Source: Maribacter algarum (ex Zhang et al. 2020)
GTDB taxonomy: Bacteria > Bacteroidota > Bacteroidia > Flavobacteriales > Flavobacteriaceae
DNA: 64,000 nt
Direction: 5' to 3'
NCBI RefSeq assembly: GCF_005885635.1
Contig: NZ_VATY01000001.1
Location: 496,001-560,000, forward strand
The notes below the pieces were generated by a model. That model was given only the letters and a program-made list of their open reading frames with translations, made no database searches and was not told the origin of the DNA. The translations under genes were made by a program, and so were the position numbers. This document shows, in pieces, positions 54,559-62,898 of this stretch (within the stretch, counting starts at the first letter, position 1; each line of letters begins with the position of its first letter).

Positions 54559-55944
54559 ATGGAAATTTTGTCTTCTTACAACCTCATTATTGGGGCTTCA
54601 CTTATCGTAGTTCTATCATTTTGGTTTAACGGAATTTCAAAAAAGACAAACATCCCTTCGGTATTGATGCTGATTGTTTTGGGGGTACTTATTAATATAG
54701 GGCTTGGCTTTTTCATTCACGGTGATGTGAATTTTGGCGATTCCCTTGGAGGCACTCTTGAAATCTTAGGAACAGTCGGACTTATCATGATAGTCTTAGA
54801 AGCTGCCCTCGAGCTTGAACTCAAAAAGGAAAAGACTATTCCTATTCTAAAATCGATGGCAATTGCACTGATTGGTTTGGTAGGATCTGCCTGGGTGGCC
54901 GCGCTAATTCTTTTTTATTTTATAGACGGCATGACCATGCAATCAGCTTGGTTATACGCAACACCATTGTCGATTCTTTCAAGTGCGATAATTATTCCTA
55001 GTGTAGGCGGCTTAGTTGAAACTAAAAAGGAATTCCATATCTACGAAAGTACCTTCTCTGACATATTCGGTATCATGATGTTCTATTTTCTAGCAGGAGG
55101 ATTGAACCCTGAAAGCGATGGAGGGGTAGTTGGTTTCGCAGGAAATTTAGTGCTCACCATCGTAATTGCAGTTGTAGCAAGTTATGCCATTATCCTAATT
55201 TTTCAACGTATAAAAAGTCAGGCGAAGCTATTTCTTTTGATTGCTGTGCTCTTATTATTATATGCCATCGGAAAACAGATGCACCTTTCATCCTTAATAA
55301 TTATCTTGATTTTCGGACTGATAATCAAAAACATCAACCTATTCTTTCCTGGCAAAACAAAGATATTTTTAGAAGAAGAACGTATGCATCAAATGTATCA
55401 TGAATTGCATATCATAACCCTAGAAACTGCATTCGTCGTTCGAACCTTCTTTTTTGTCATCTTCGGAATAACCATAGTTTTATCATCACTTCTTAGTTTA
55501 AAAGTGGCGTTGGTGAGTATTTTAATCATCATTTCTATTTATGCGATTCGCTGGGTTATTCTACGTGTTTTTATCGGGAAGGATATGTTACCCCAACTTT
55601 TTATTGCTCCTAGGGGATTGATTACCGTATTGCTTTTCTATGCTATACCTGCACAAGCTGAAGTAGAAGGTTTTGAATCTGGAATTCTACTCTTTGTAAT
55701 TATCGCAACAAGTTTGATAATGACTTGGGCCATGATTAAAGACAAGCGTAAAATGGGAACAATGCTCGATGAAATCGATGAAGAAATTTTACTTCGCAAC
55801 GAAGCGGAAGATGCTTTGAATGAACATTCGGAAACATCAGAAGCCATAGAATCTCCTGAGCCAGACGTTTTGGAAAATCCTGAAACAGATGGTGGTATTT
55901 CTATGGAAGATTTGGATATTGACGGTGAGTTGCCCGCTGACTAA
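54559..55944 (+). CDS. Cation:proton antiporter (CPA family)
   Basis: 461 aa with about 12-13 TM helices ('SGISKK...SVLMLIVLGVLIN' near TM2 is typical of Na+/H+ exchanger domains). The last 70 residues are a strongly acidic cytoplasmic tail. No TrkA-N/RCK domain is fused. The probable role is Na+ or K+ export against protons, useful in a marine cell. The ion is not readable. It is divergent from rimP with 290 nt between them; no exact promoter box is seen on this strand. Confidence 0.85.
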   Translation: MEILSSYNLIIGASLIVVLSFWFNGISKKTNIPSVLMLIVLGVLINIGLGFFIHGDVNFGDSLGGTLEILGTVGLIMIVLEAALELELKKEKTIPILKSMAIALIGLVGSAWVAALILFYFIDGMTMQSAWLYATPLSILSSAIIIPSVGGLVETKKEFHIYESTFSDIFGIMMFYFLAGGLNPESDGGVVGFAGNLVLTIVIAVVASYAIILIFQRIKSQAKLFLLIAVLLLLYAIGKQMHLSSLIIILIFGLIIKNINLFFPGKTKIFLEEERMHQMYHELHIITLETAFVVRTFFFVIFGITIVLSSLLSLKVALVSILIIISIYAIRWVILRVFIGKDMLPQLFIAPRGLITVLLFYAIPAQAEVEGFESGILLFVIIATSLIMTWAMIKDKRKMGTMLDEIDEEILLRNEAEDALNEHSETSEAIESPEPDVLENPETDGGISMEDLDIDGELPAD

Positions 55945-56050
55945 AGTATTCCAAAAAAGATACCTCATTACACCAAAACCCTTAATTATTGCGTTAGTGA
56001 ACTGGAATAATTCATGGTTACACCCATATTAAAACGAATTGGCAATCATT

Positions 56051-56437
56051 ATGAAAGCATTTTTTTATATACTATTGGTTTTAGGATTAACTTCAGCTTA
56101 CTCGCAGGAAAATTGTAAAAACTTTAGAACTGGGAAATTTCAAAATATCGAAAATGGCATTTTAAAGGCAGAGATTCAGAGGAATGATACAATTCAAACT
56201 GAAAAATATGGCCAAAAAGAAGTGAAACTTAAAATTGAATGGATTAATGATTGTAGTTATCTACTAAAATTTTTAGAAGGAAATACAGCTTTCTGGAATT
56301 CTAGACCTAAGAACAAGCCAACACCTGATTTGATTGTCAGAATAACAGGAACCGAGGGGAATTCATACTTACAAGAATCAAAATTCGATATTGAAGACGC
56401 CTTCATCTATAAGAGTAAAATAACTAAAATAGAATAA
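56051..56437 (+). CDS. Small secreted hypothetical protein
   Basis: 128 aa from the ATG at 56051, which begins a clear signal peptide (MKAFFYILLVLGLTSAYSQ). The mature part opens with 'ENCKNFRTGKF', and has a second Cys in 'WINDCSYLLKF', probably forming a disulfide. It is mostly beta strands, like a lipocalin-like or small beta-barrel fold. Relatives in databases are, as I recall, often mislabelled DNA topoisomerase IV; nothing here supports that. Function unknown. Lone gene between the antiporter and tRNA-Gln. Confidence 0.75.
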   Translation: MKAFFYILLVLGLTSAYSQENCKNFRTGKFQNIENGILKAEIQRNDTIQTEKYGQKEVKLKIEWINDCSYLLKFLEGNTAFWNSRPKNKPTPDLIVRITGTEGNSYLQESKFDIEDAFIYKSKITKIE

Positions 56438-56450
56438 GGTAAAACTGGAT

Positions 56451-56485
56451 AAAAAATCCCGACACTTTCGTATCGGGACTTTTCG
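56451..56485 (-). terminator. Terminator of tRNA-Gln
   Basis: TCCCGA/TCGGGA stem (56457-56462 with 56473-56478) with further TA pairing, followed on the minus strand by a T-run (A6 at 56451-56456). It begins just after the tRNA 3' end. Confidence 0.78.
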
Positions 56486-56557
56486 TTGGCCCACAAGGAC
56501 TCGAACCTTGAATGACGGTACCAAAAACCGGAGTGTTGCCAATTACACCATGGGCCA
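56486..56557 (-). tRNA. tRNA-Gln (anticodon TTG)
   Basis: 72 nt on the minus strand from T1 (56557) to discriminator A (56486). Acceptor TGGCCCA/TGGGCCA, D stem GTGT/ACAC with GG in the loop, anticodon loop TTTTGGT with TTG at 34-36, T stem CAAGG/CCTTG with loop TTCGAGT. The first anticodon-stem pair is a C-T mismatch. The CCA end is not encoded. It reads CAA (and probably CAG). Confidence 0.96.
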
Positions 56558-56595
56558 ATCTCTAGAAACTGAACCAAGTTCAGCTTTCGAGCGTG

Positions 56596-56625
56596 CAAAT
56601 TTAAAACAATGTTTGGTTTGCACAA
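56596..56625 (-). promoter_or_regulatory. Promoter of tRNA-Gln
   Basis: Minus strand: TTG at 56625-56623, a 19-nt spacer, then TAAATTTG at 56603-56596 (exact TAnnTTTG), 38 nt upstream of the tRNA 5' end. Confidence 0.7.
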
Positions 56626-56740
56626 ACATTTTACATTACAATTATATAAAAAAATGCACCTTTTTGGCTGTTAAAGGTTTATCAAAAATCTATTCGCATA
56701 TCTATATTTATTCCTAAATTCGCCCCATCGGTTAAACACC

Positions 56741-56903
56741 TGTGTTATGTTTAGTCCGTTGTGTTGGTTAAGTCGTAGTTATTTTTTGCCAGAACTAGAC
56801 AAAAAATTAGTGCATAGCCTTTGCTACGGAATCATTTTTTAACGCAGTACTGGTGAAAAAGAACAAGACTTGGGCCGACTAAAACTGGCTCAACATAACA
56901 CTT
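56741..56903. repeat. Long foldback element abutting the DUF2723 start codon
   Basis: The 351-nt stretch 56558-56908 holds the tRNA promoter and then this element. Ends: GTGTTATGTTTAG (56742-56754) against CTCAACATAACAC (56889-56901), with imperfect pairing continuing inward for about 25 nt. Inside are GCCAGAACT against AGTACTGG and a central TAGC-CTTT-GCTA. The whole 160 bp can fold as one long imperfect stem. Its right end is 6-7 nt from the ATG at 56909. Confidence 0.6.
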
Positions 56904-56908
56904 GATAC

Positions 56909-59900
56909 ATGTTTTCAAAGAACTTCGAAAAATGGGACACTATTCTAGGGTGGTCCGTCTTTTTTATTGCCTTTATCGTTTACTTCATCACGGTTGAACC
57001 CACAAGCAGTTTTTGGGATGCTGGTGAATACATTTCCACCTCGGCAAAATTACAAGTTGGTCACCCTCCAGGAGCACCACTAATGCAAATGATTGGGGCA
57101 TTTTTCGCCATGTTTGCTTTTGGTGATGATCAATTGATAGCTCGAATGGTAAACTTTGTTTCGGGGGCATCAAGTGCCTTTACCATTCTATTCATGTTTT
57201 GGACAATTACCAATCTAACCCGAAAGATAATTGACAAAAAAGATACGCTTACAAATAGCAAGGCAATGGCGGTTTTGGGCAGCGGCGTTGTGGGAAGTTT
57301 GGCCTTTACTTTTTCCGATAGTTTTTGGTTCAATGCAGTGGAAACCGAAGTATACGCAATGGCAAGTTTTATTATGGCAGCGCTATTATGGATGGGATTA
57401 AAATGGATAGACAATTTAGATGACCCAAGGGGAAATCGATGGCTTGTCTTGATTTCTTTTGTTGTAGGACTCACTTTCGGAATTCAATTTATGGGATTTC
57501 TTGCCATACCTTCCATTGGTCTTCTCTATTATTTTAAGACGTACAAAAACACTACAATAAAAAACTTTTTACTCGCCAATATTATCGTAATTGCCATTTT
57601 AATGTTGGTGTACAAATTCTCACTGACCTTTGTTCTAATGCTTTTTGGAAAGGGTGAAATATTCTTTGTTAATGACATTGGTCTACCCTTTAATTCCGGT
57701 TCAATCATCGTCGGACTCTTATTCATCGCAGCCTTCTATTTTGGATTGAGTTATACACGAAAGAACGATTTCAAAGCAGCAAATACGATTGTACTTTGTT
57801 TGATGTTCTTGCTCTTAGGGTTTTCTTCTTGGATTATGCTTCCCATTCGCGCAAATGCCAATGTAGTGATTAACGAGAATGATCCGTCTGATGCTCGTTC
57901 GCTCCTTGCCTATTACAATCGTGAGCAATACCCAGGTGTTGATAGCCCAGTTTATGGTGCCTACTATTCTGATTTATTTGCCCCGGCTGGAGAAAAAAGA
58001 GATTTAGCGCCCAAGTATGAGCGTGATGAGAAATCAGGCAAATACGTCATAGTAAATTTTTATAAAGATGCCGACCAAAGCCCGAGCCCGGACCATGTAG
58101 GCCTGCTGCCTAGGATGTGGAGCACCCAGCACGCGGAAAATTATATGCAATATTTCGGTCGACTTGACTTTAAAATGAAGCGATCTAATGAAGAGTTACG
58201 TAAGGCCGTAAAACAAGTAAAAGATGGCTACGACAACGGTGAAATTGACGCCGAGCAGTATATCAGCTTCTTAAAGCGTTTCGATGAGTACATTGAGGTA
58301 CAACCCCCTACCCTTTGGCAGAACATTCAATATATGTTCGAGTTCCAATTTAGCTACATGTATTGGCGCTATTTTATGTGGAACTTTACTGGAAAACAAA
58401 ATGACGTTCAAGGTCGCTACAACGAAAATGGCAACTGGATTAGTGGAATCAACTTTATCGATAGTATCCGGTTGGGTAGCCAAGAGAATTTACCTAGCGA
58501 TATCGAAAACAACAAAGGAAGAAATACGTATTTCTTTTTGCCGCTGTTATTGGGAATTATCGGACTGGTATTTCAAATCTCCAAAAACCCGAAACAGTTT
58601 TGGGTACTCTTTGTATTCTTTATGTTTACAGGAATAGCAATACAGTTTTACACTAACCCCTACATCTTTCAACCTAGGGAACGTGATTATTCCTTAGTGG
58701 GTTCATTCTATATTTTTGCGATTTGGATAGGATTAGGTGTTTATGGGCTTTTCGATGAAATTCGGAAATTACTGAGCGCAAAAATTGCCGCACCCGCCAT
58801 AACCATAATCTGTCTTTTAGCAGTACCATTTCTAATGGCATTTCAAAATTGGGATGATCACGATCGTTCAAACAAATTTACTGCTCAATCTACCGCGAAA
58901 GCCTATCTCGACTCTTGTCAAGAAGACGCGGGCGCTATTTTATTTACTATTGGGGACAATGACACCTTTCCACTTTGGTACGCCCAAGAAATTGAAGGCT
59001 ATCGAACAGACGTACGTGTAGTCTGCACTAGTCTTTTTGAGACAGATTGGTATGTAGATCAAATGAAACGCAAAGCCTACGAAAGTGACCCTATCCCTTC
59101 ACAAATAGCGCATGAAAAATACCGTACAGGAAATAGAGATGTGCTGTATCATCAAAACGCGGATCAAATCTTTAATAAAGAAGTTTCTAAAAGTACTTGG
59201 AGTGTTCAAGCTTTTATCGAATGGGTAAATGATGATAAACCACAAACCAAGTTCAAATATTATTTGGAACAGATGGGTGCTGATACTTCTGAATATTCAG
59301 AAGATGTATTGAACTTTGTGTACTACCCCACTAGAAAATTGCGTATTCCGGTAAACAAGAAAAATGCTCTGGAAAGTGGTTTGGTAAAAGAAAAAGACTC
59401 TGCACTATTGGTTGATTATATTGACATTCAACTGCCTGGTGTCATTACCAAAAAGAGCATGATGATGCTAGATATTATGGCCAACTTCGATTGGAAAAGG
59501 CCTATCTATTTTTCTGGCGGAAGTTTTGATGATGCGGAATTTATATGGATGAAAGACTATCTACAATTGGATGGTTTGGCGTACAAATTAGTCCCCATTA
59601 AAACAGAGAGACCGAACAGTTTTGAAATGGGAAGGATTGATACGGACCTCATGTACAATATTGTCAAAAACTGGGATTGGGGTAATTCAGGTGACCCAGA
59701 TATCTACCACGATACGCAGACGCGTATTCAAGGTGTTACCTTTAGAGGAAACCTGGCGCGTTTAATGGAGACTTTAATCAAAGAAGGTAAAATCGAAAAA
59801 GCAAAAGAAGTAATCGATATTTCAATGACTAATATGCCTATCGACCAATATGGGTATTACACTTTGGTGGAGCCCTTTGTTGATGGATATTATAAAGTGG

Positions 59901-60274
59901 GAGAAACCACCAAAGCAAGGGCCCTATTCGAGCGTTTGAAAGTAAAATATCAGGAAAGGTTAGACTATGCTGCGAATACAGATTTAGACCAACAGTATGA
60001 CAAAATTGATGACATCATCGGCGACATGGAAGCCTATCGTAGGAATATTGACGTGCTCATTACCAATAATGATCGAGAATTTGTTGAGAAAGAAACTTTG
60101 ATTTTCAATGAATACATTGATAAATTCAGTCACTTCTATAAGGATGAAATAGATGAAGGAAGGCCGCCTGTTGACACTTCAGACCCTGATATGTCAGATA
60201 CGGTTCCTATTTCTGATACGACTCAAATACAAGAAGAAATTCAGGATTCAACGTTAGTGCCAGCAAGTAATTAA
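56909..60274 (+). CDS. DUF2723 integral membrane protein, probable protein O-glycosyltransferase (TMEM260-like)
   Basis: 1121 aa. The N-terminal part (to about 690) has about 12-13 TM helices with 'VEPTSSFWDAGEYISTSAKLQVGHPPGAPL', the GT-C type catalytic loop with Asp/Glu near the first TM, typical of DUF2723. The C-terminal 400 residues are soluble with helical repeats ('GKIEKAKEVIDISMTNMPI', 'GETTKARALFERLKVKY') and end in an acidic tail. The human homologue TMEM260 is a protein O-mannosyltransferase. In this phylum a role in envelope protein glycosylation is plausible but inferred. Start codon chosen because MFSKNFEKWDTILGW matches relatives. Confidence 0.88.
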   Translation: MFSKNFEKWDTILGWSVFFIAFIVYFITVEPTSSFWDAGEYISTSAKLQVGHPPGAPLMQMIGAFFAMFAFGDDQLIARMVNFVSGASSAFTILFMFWTITNLTRKIIDKKDTLTNSKAMAVLGSGVVGSLAFTFSDSFWFNAVETEVYAMASFIMAALLWMGLKWIDNLDDPRGNRWLVLISFVVGLTFGIQFMGFLAIPSIGLLYYFKTYKNTTIKNFLLANIIVIAILMLVYKFSLTFVLMLFGKGEIFFVNDIGLPFNSGSIIVGLLFIAAFYFGLSYTRKNDFKAANTIVLCLMFLLLGFSSWIMLPIRANANVVINENDPSDARSLLAYYNREQYPGVDSPVYGAYYSDLFAPAGEKRDLAPKYERDEKSGKYVIVNFYKDADQSPSPDHVGLLPRMWSTQHAENYMQYFGRLDFKMKRSNEELRKAVKQVKDGYDNGEIDAEQYISFLKRFDEYIEVQPPTLWQNIQYMFEFQFSYMYWRYFMWNFTGKQNDVQGRYNENGNWISGINFIDSIRLGSQENLPSDIENNKGRNTYFFLPLLLGIIGLVFQISKNPKQFWVLFVFFMFTGIAIQFYTNPYIFQPRERDYSLVGSFYIFAIWIGLGVYGLFDEIRKLLSAKIAAPAITIICLLAVPFLMAFQNWDDHDRSNKFTAQSTAKAYLDSCQEDAGAILFTIGDNDTFPLWYAQEIEGYRTDVRVVCTSLFETDWYVDQMKRKAYESDPIPSQIAHEKYRTGNRDVLYHQNADQIFNKEVSKSTWSVQAFIEWVNDDKPQTKFKYYLEQMGADTSEYSEDVLNFVYYPTRKLRIPVNKKNALESGLVKEKDSALLVDYIDIQLPGVITKKSMMMLDIMANFDWKRPIYFSGGSFDDAEFIWMKDYLQLDGLAYKLVPIKTERPNSFEMGRIDTDLMYNIVKNWDWGNSGDPDIYHDTQTRIQGVTFRGNLARLMETLIKEGKIEKAKEVIDISMTNMPIDQYGYYTLVEPFVDGYYKVGETTKARALFERLKVKYQERLDYAANTDLDQQYDKIDDIIGDMEAYRRNIDVLITNNDREFVEKETLIFNEYIDKFSHFYKDEIDEGRPPVDTSDPDMSDTVPISDTTQIQEEIQDSTLVPASN

Positions 60275-60284
60275 TAGTTCGTCT

Positions 60285-60396
60285 TAGCGCGTGAAACGAA
60301 GCAATCAGTTGCTATAAATTTATATATCCAAGCTGGACGAGACCAAGATAAACAGATTGCTTCGTCGCAAAAACTACTCGCAAATATGAAGTATTA
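60285..60396. repeat. Decayed relative of the palindromic element at 12041-12200
   Basis: Left arm CGAAGCAATC (near 60298-60307) and right arm CAGATTGCTTCGTCGC (near 60352-60368) are imperfect inverted repeats, followed by CTCGCAAA. ACAGATTGCTTCG and CTCGCAAA are shared with the element after sprA. It lies between the converging DUF2723 and thioredoxin-like genes. Confidence 0.6.
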
Positions 60397-60459
60397 AAAC
60401 AGTCTTGTTTATTGAATCTAAGAAAATATCTCGAAGATTCGGGAGTTGACGTCTTTCTT

Positions 60460-60756
60460 TTAAACGTACTCGTTAAGAATACCTATTAAGGTATTGGCAT
60501 CTTGCTCACCACTTTGGCGCCATACCATTTCACCTTTTTTGTAGATCATCAATGTTGGCAAACCTTTTACGCGAAGTGCGTTTGAAAGTTCTTTATTTTT
60601 GTCCACATCTATTTTTATGACCTTACCTTTATCTCCCAAAGCAGCCGCAACATCGCGAAGAACAGGATGCATAGCAGTGGATTGATCGTTCCAATCGGCA
60701 TAGAAATCTAACAATACCGGAACCTTTAAATCTATAAGTTCACCAAATTTTGACAT
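60460..60756 (-). CDS. Thioredoxin-fold protein without active-site cysteines
   Basis: 98 aa, the size of a thioredoxin. The fold is well kept: 'KVPVLLDFYADW' (strand before the active site), 'KVIKIDVDKNKELSNALRVKGLPTLMIYKKGEMVWRQSG' with the cis-Pro in GLPT. The WCGPC motif is replaced by WNDQS (Trp22 to Ser26), and there is no cysteine anywhere. It cannot act as a dithiol reductase. It may be a chaperone or a regulator that binds a partner. It has its own promoter box and is a single gene, upstream of a minus-strand metallophosphoesterase. Confidence 0.85.
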   Translation of the reverse strand: MSKFGELIDLKVPVLLDFYADWNDQSTAMHPVLRDVAAALGDKGKVIKIDVDKNKELSNALRVKGLPTLMIYKKGEMVWRQSGEQDANTLIGILNEYV

Positions 60757-60779
60757 ATGTATATCATTGGGTTACACGT

Positions 60780-60787
60780 CAAAAGTA
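60780..60787 (-). promoter_or_regulatory. -7 box of the thioredoxin-fold gene
   Basis: Minus strand TACTTTTG (exact TAnnTTTG), 23 nt upstream of the ATG. Confidence 0.55.
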
Positions 60788-60847
60788 GTAAAAATTGTTA
60801 AATTCCTAGAAGTATTGTAGGTTTTTGGGGCTTTAACCGAGTTAAAT

Positions 60848-62077
60848 TCATGTTAAGGATTTCTTTTTCAAGGTTATGACCGTGATTTCCGGCCAAATAC
60901 CAAATCGACCTGGATAACCCAAAAAGCCAAAACCTCTGTTTACATTTATGAATTGCCCCATTTCCTCATAGATACCTGCCCATTGCTTATAGCGCCATTT
61001 AACAGGGCTCCATTTAATCCATCCGGGAATTTCTATGCCAAACTGCATTCCATGGGTATGTCCGCTTAAAGTCAGATGATAATGATAATCATCTGGCACA
61101 ACTTCTTCTTCCCAATGACTAGGATCGTGGCTCATCAATATTTTAAAGTCCTCTTTTGCAACTAAAGACTTTGCTTTCTGCAAATCACCTGCCTTTTTAA
61201 ATCCTCCTTTACCCCAGTTTTCAACTCCAATTAGTGCGATACGATCGCCTCCCTTCTGCAAATAGCGACTTTCATTCAATATCAAATCGAAGCCCATTTC
61301 CTTTTGAAGACTTTTTAAATCTTCTAAATTGGCCGACTTAGCTTCTGGGGTATCCCACGCGATATAATCTCCATAATCATGATTTCCTAAAACAGAATAC
61401 TTTCCATCCTTCGCTTTCAAAGTAGAAAAAAGTTCTTTCCAAGGGTGCATCTCTTCAGACTTGTTATTTACCATATCCCCGGTAAATAAGAGCACATCGC
61501 TTTCCTGTTGATTTATCAAATCAATGGCATATTCAATCTTTTTCCGATTGTCAAAACTTCCGCTGTGCACATCAGATATTTGGGTAATCTGATAACCATC
61601 AAAAGCATCTGGAAGATCCTCATATTCCATGGTATACTTCAACACCTTGAAATTATACTTTCCTCTGAACATTCCATATAACAAGGCTCCAAAAGGCAAA
61701 GCTGCAATACCTAGTCCGATTAAACTCAAAAAACGTCTTCTCTCTCCAAAACTGAACTCTTTTTCACTGCCAGCAAATCTTTTATAACCAGCCGATAACA
61801 CTCGAAATATATCCTCAGAAAAAAGAAATAGTACGGTAATTATTTGAAACGCCAGCATGGCAATTAAAAAGCCAAAAGCATAGCTCTTTGGGCGACTCAA
61901 AACGCGACCCGGTTCTTCTCCTACCGTAAATTGAAAAATGAAATTGCCGATAATCAAAAGAGAGAGAGCAATAAAAGTCCAATGCACCCAAGGGTGGCGA
62001 GATGCTGTTTTTAAAGCCTGTAAAGTATAAAAACCTAAAAGGAGGTAGAACCCTATAAAAAGTATCCAACGAAGCAT
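60848..62077 (-). CDS. Membrane metallophosphoesterase (YaeI/LpxH-like calcineurin fold)
   Basis: 409 aa from the ATG at 62077; the TTG at 62083 adds two residues. Four or five N-terminal TM helices (to about 145) are followed by the phosphoesterase domain. The metal motifs are complete: 'QISDVHSGS' (DxH), 'LFTGDMVNN' (GD), 'VLGNHDYGD' (GNHD), 'LMSHDPSHW' and 'LSGHTHGMQFG' (GHxH). The E. coli relative YaeI hydrolyses phosphodiesters. The substrate here is unknown; an envelope lipid is possible given the membrane part. Confidence 0.88.
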   Translation of the reverse strand: MLRWILFIGFYLLLGFYTLQALKTASRHPWVHWTFIALSLLIIGNFIFQFTVGEEPGRVLSRPKSYAFGFLIAMLAFQIITVLFLFSEDIFRVLSAGYKRFAGSEKEFSFGERRRFLSLIGLGIAALPFGALLYGMFRGKYNFKVLKYTMEYEDLPDAFDGYQITQISDVHSGSFDNRKKIEYAIDLINQQESDVLLFTGDMVNNKSEEMHPWKELFSTLKAKDGKYSVLGNHDYGDYIAWDTPEAKSANLEDLKSLQKEMGFDLILNESRYLQKGGDRIALIGVENWGKGGFKKAGDLQKAKSLVAKEDFKILMSHDPSHWEEEVVPDDYHYHLTLSGHTHGMQFGIEIPGWIKWSPVKWRYKQWAGIYEEMGQFINVNRGFGFLGYPGRFGIWPEITVITLKKKSLT

Positions 62078-62091
62078 ATTCAATATTTTGG

Positions 62092-62099
62092 CAAAGGTA
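62092..62099 (-). promoter_or_regulatory. -7 box of the metallophosphoesterase gene
   Basis: Minus strand TACCTTTG (exact TAnnTTTG), 14 nt upstream of the ATG at 62077, giving a very short leader. Confidence 0.55.
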
Positions 62100-62134
62100 T
62101 TTTAAATCGAATTCAAGCGAATTGCAATTAGGTT

Positions 62135-62857
62135 TTATTTAACGGCCTTGATAACTTCCTGAATCACCTCAAAATTCGATACAGGTATGGAATCGTCTGA
62201 CAACATACTAGGAGAGTTCATTTCAACTTTGGGATCTTCAAAAAGCTTCTGCTTCATTTCAACCCCTGATAAATGTATTGCCTTGAATCCTCTCTCTTTA
62301 AACAAATGAGCGTTGCTAGCTTTTATTCCAGAACCGGGCATTATTACAGTACTTGATGCCATATCATGAAGATCAGACAAAAGATCTATACCTTCAACCG
62401 CAGTCTTTTGCTGTCCAGAGCTTAATATGGTATCGACACCCATACTTTGAATCCATTCGAGTCCCCAAATTGGGTCGGGCACCCAATCAAAAGCGCGATG
62501 AAAGGTAGTTTTGAGACCGTGGTTCATTTCACCCAACTCCCAAAAACGGTTCTCATCAAAAACAAAATTGGGATGTAACATTCCTATTACGATTCCATCA
62601 AAGCCCATTTCACCACAAAGCTTGATATTTTCTTTCATAATATTGAACTCGTCATCAGAATAGGTAAAATCTCCACTTCGTGGACGAATAAGTACACGAA
62701 TCGGAATTGAAATTTTCTTGGCAACCTCTTTTAAAAGTCCATAAGATGGGGTAATTCCACCAACTGCAAGTTCCGAGCAAAGTTCGATTCTATCTGCTCC
62801 AGCCTTTTCTGCATTTAAAGCAGATTCCAATGAATTAGCACAAACTTCTACTAGCAT
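62135..62857 (-). CDS. cutC: CutC family protein
   Basis: 240 aa from the ATG at 62857; the open frame reaches 62995 but would cross the divergent asparaginase. CutC signatures: 'MLVEVCANSLESALNAEKAGADRIELCSELAVGGITPSYGLL', 'IPIRVLIRPRSGDFTYSD', 'TFHRAFDW' and 'ILSSGQ'. It forms a TIM barrel. The name comes from copper tolerance in E. coli, but that role has been questioned, so the function is uncertain. Divergent from the asparaginase with 41 nt between starts. Confidence 0.9.
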   Translation of the reverse strand: MLVEVCANSLESALNAEKAGADRIELCSELAVGGITPSYGLLKEVAKKISIPIRVLIRPRSGDFTYSDDEFNIMKENIKLCGEMGFDGIVIGMLHPNFVFDENRFWELGEMNHGLKTTFHRAFDWVPDPIWGLEWIQSMGVDTILSSGQQKTAVEGIDLLSDLHDMASSTVIMPGSGIKASNAHLFKERGFKAIHLSGVEMKQKLFEDPKVEMNSPSMLSDDSIPVSNFEVIQEVIKAVK

Positions 62858-62863
62858 TTTACC

Positions 62864-62871
62864 TATATTTA
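62864..62871 (+). promoter_or_regulatory. Near-consensus -7 box for the asparaginase gene
   Basis: TATATTTA differs from TAnnTTTG only in the last base. It lies in the 41-nt gap between cutC and the asparaginase, 27 nt before the ATG. No exact box is seen for cutC on the other strand. Confidence 0.35.
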
Positions 62872-62898
62872 TTTCTCTAAAATAAACAACCAAAATCG

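Noticed and set aside
56051-56437. DNA topoisomerase IV label for this small protein
   Set aside because: It is a 128-aa exported protein with no topoisomerase motif; I regard that label on relatives as a propagated error.
56741-56903. Integron attC-like site
   Set aside because: GTTAAGT and GCTCAAC fit the GTTRRRY and RYYYAAC cores, but their order is reversed relative to an attC site, and no integrase or cassette array is present.
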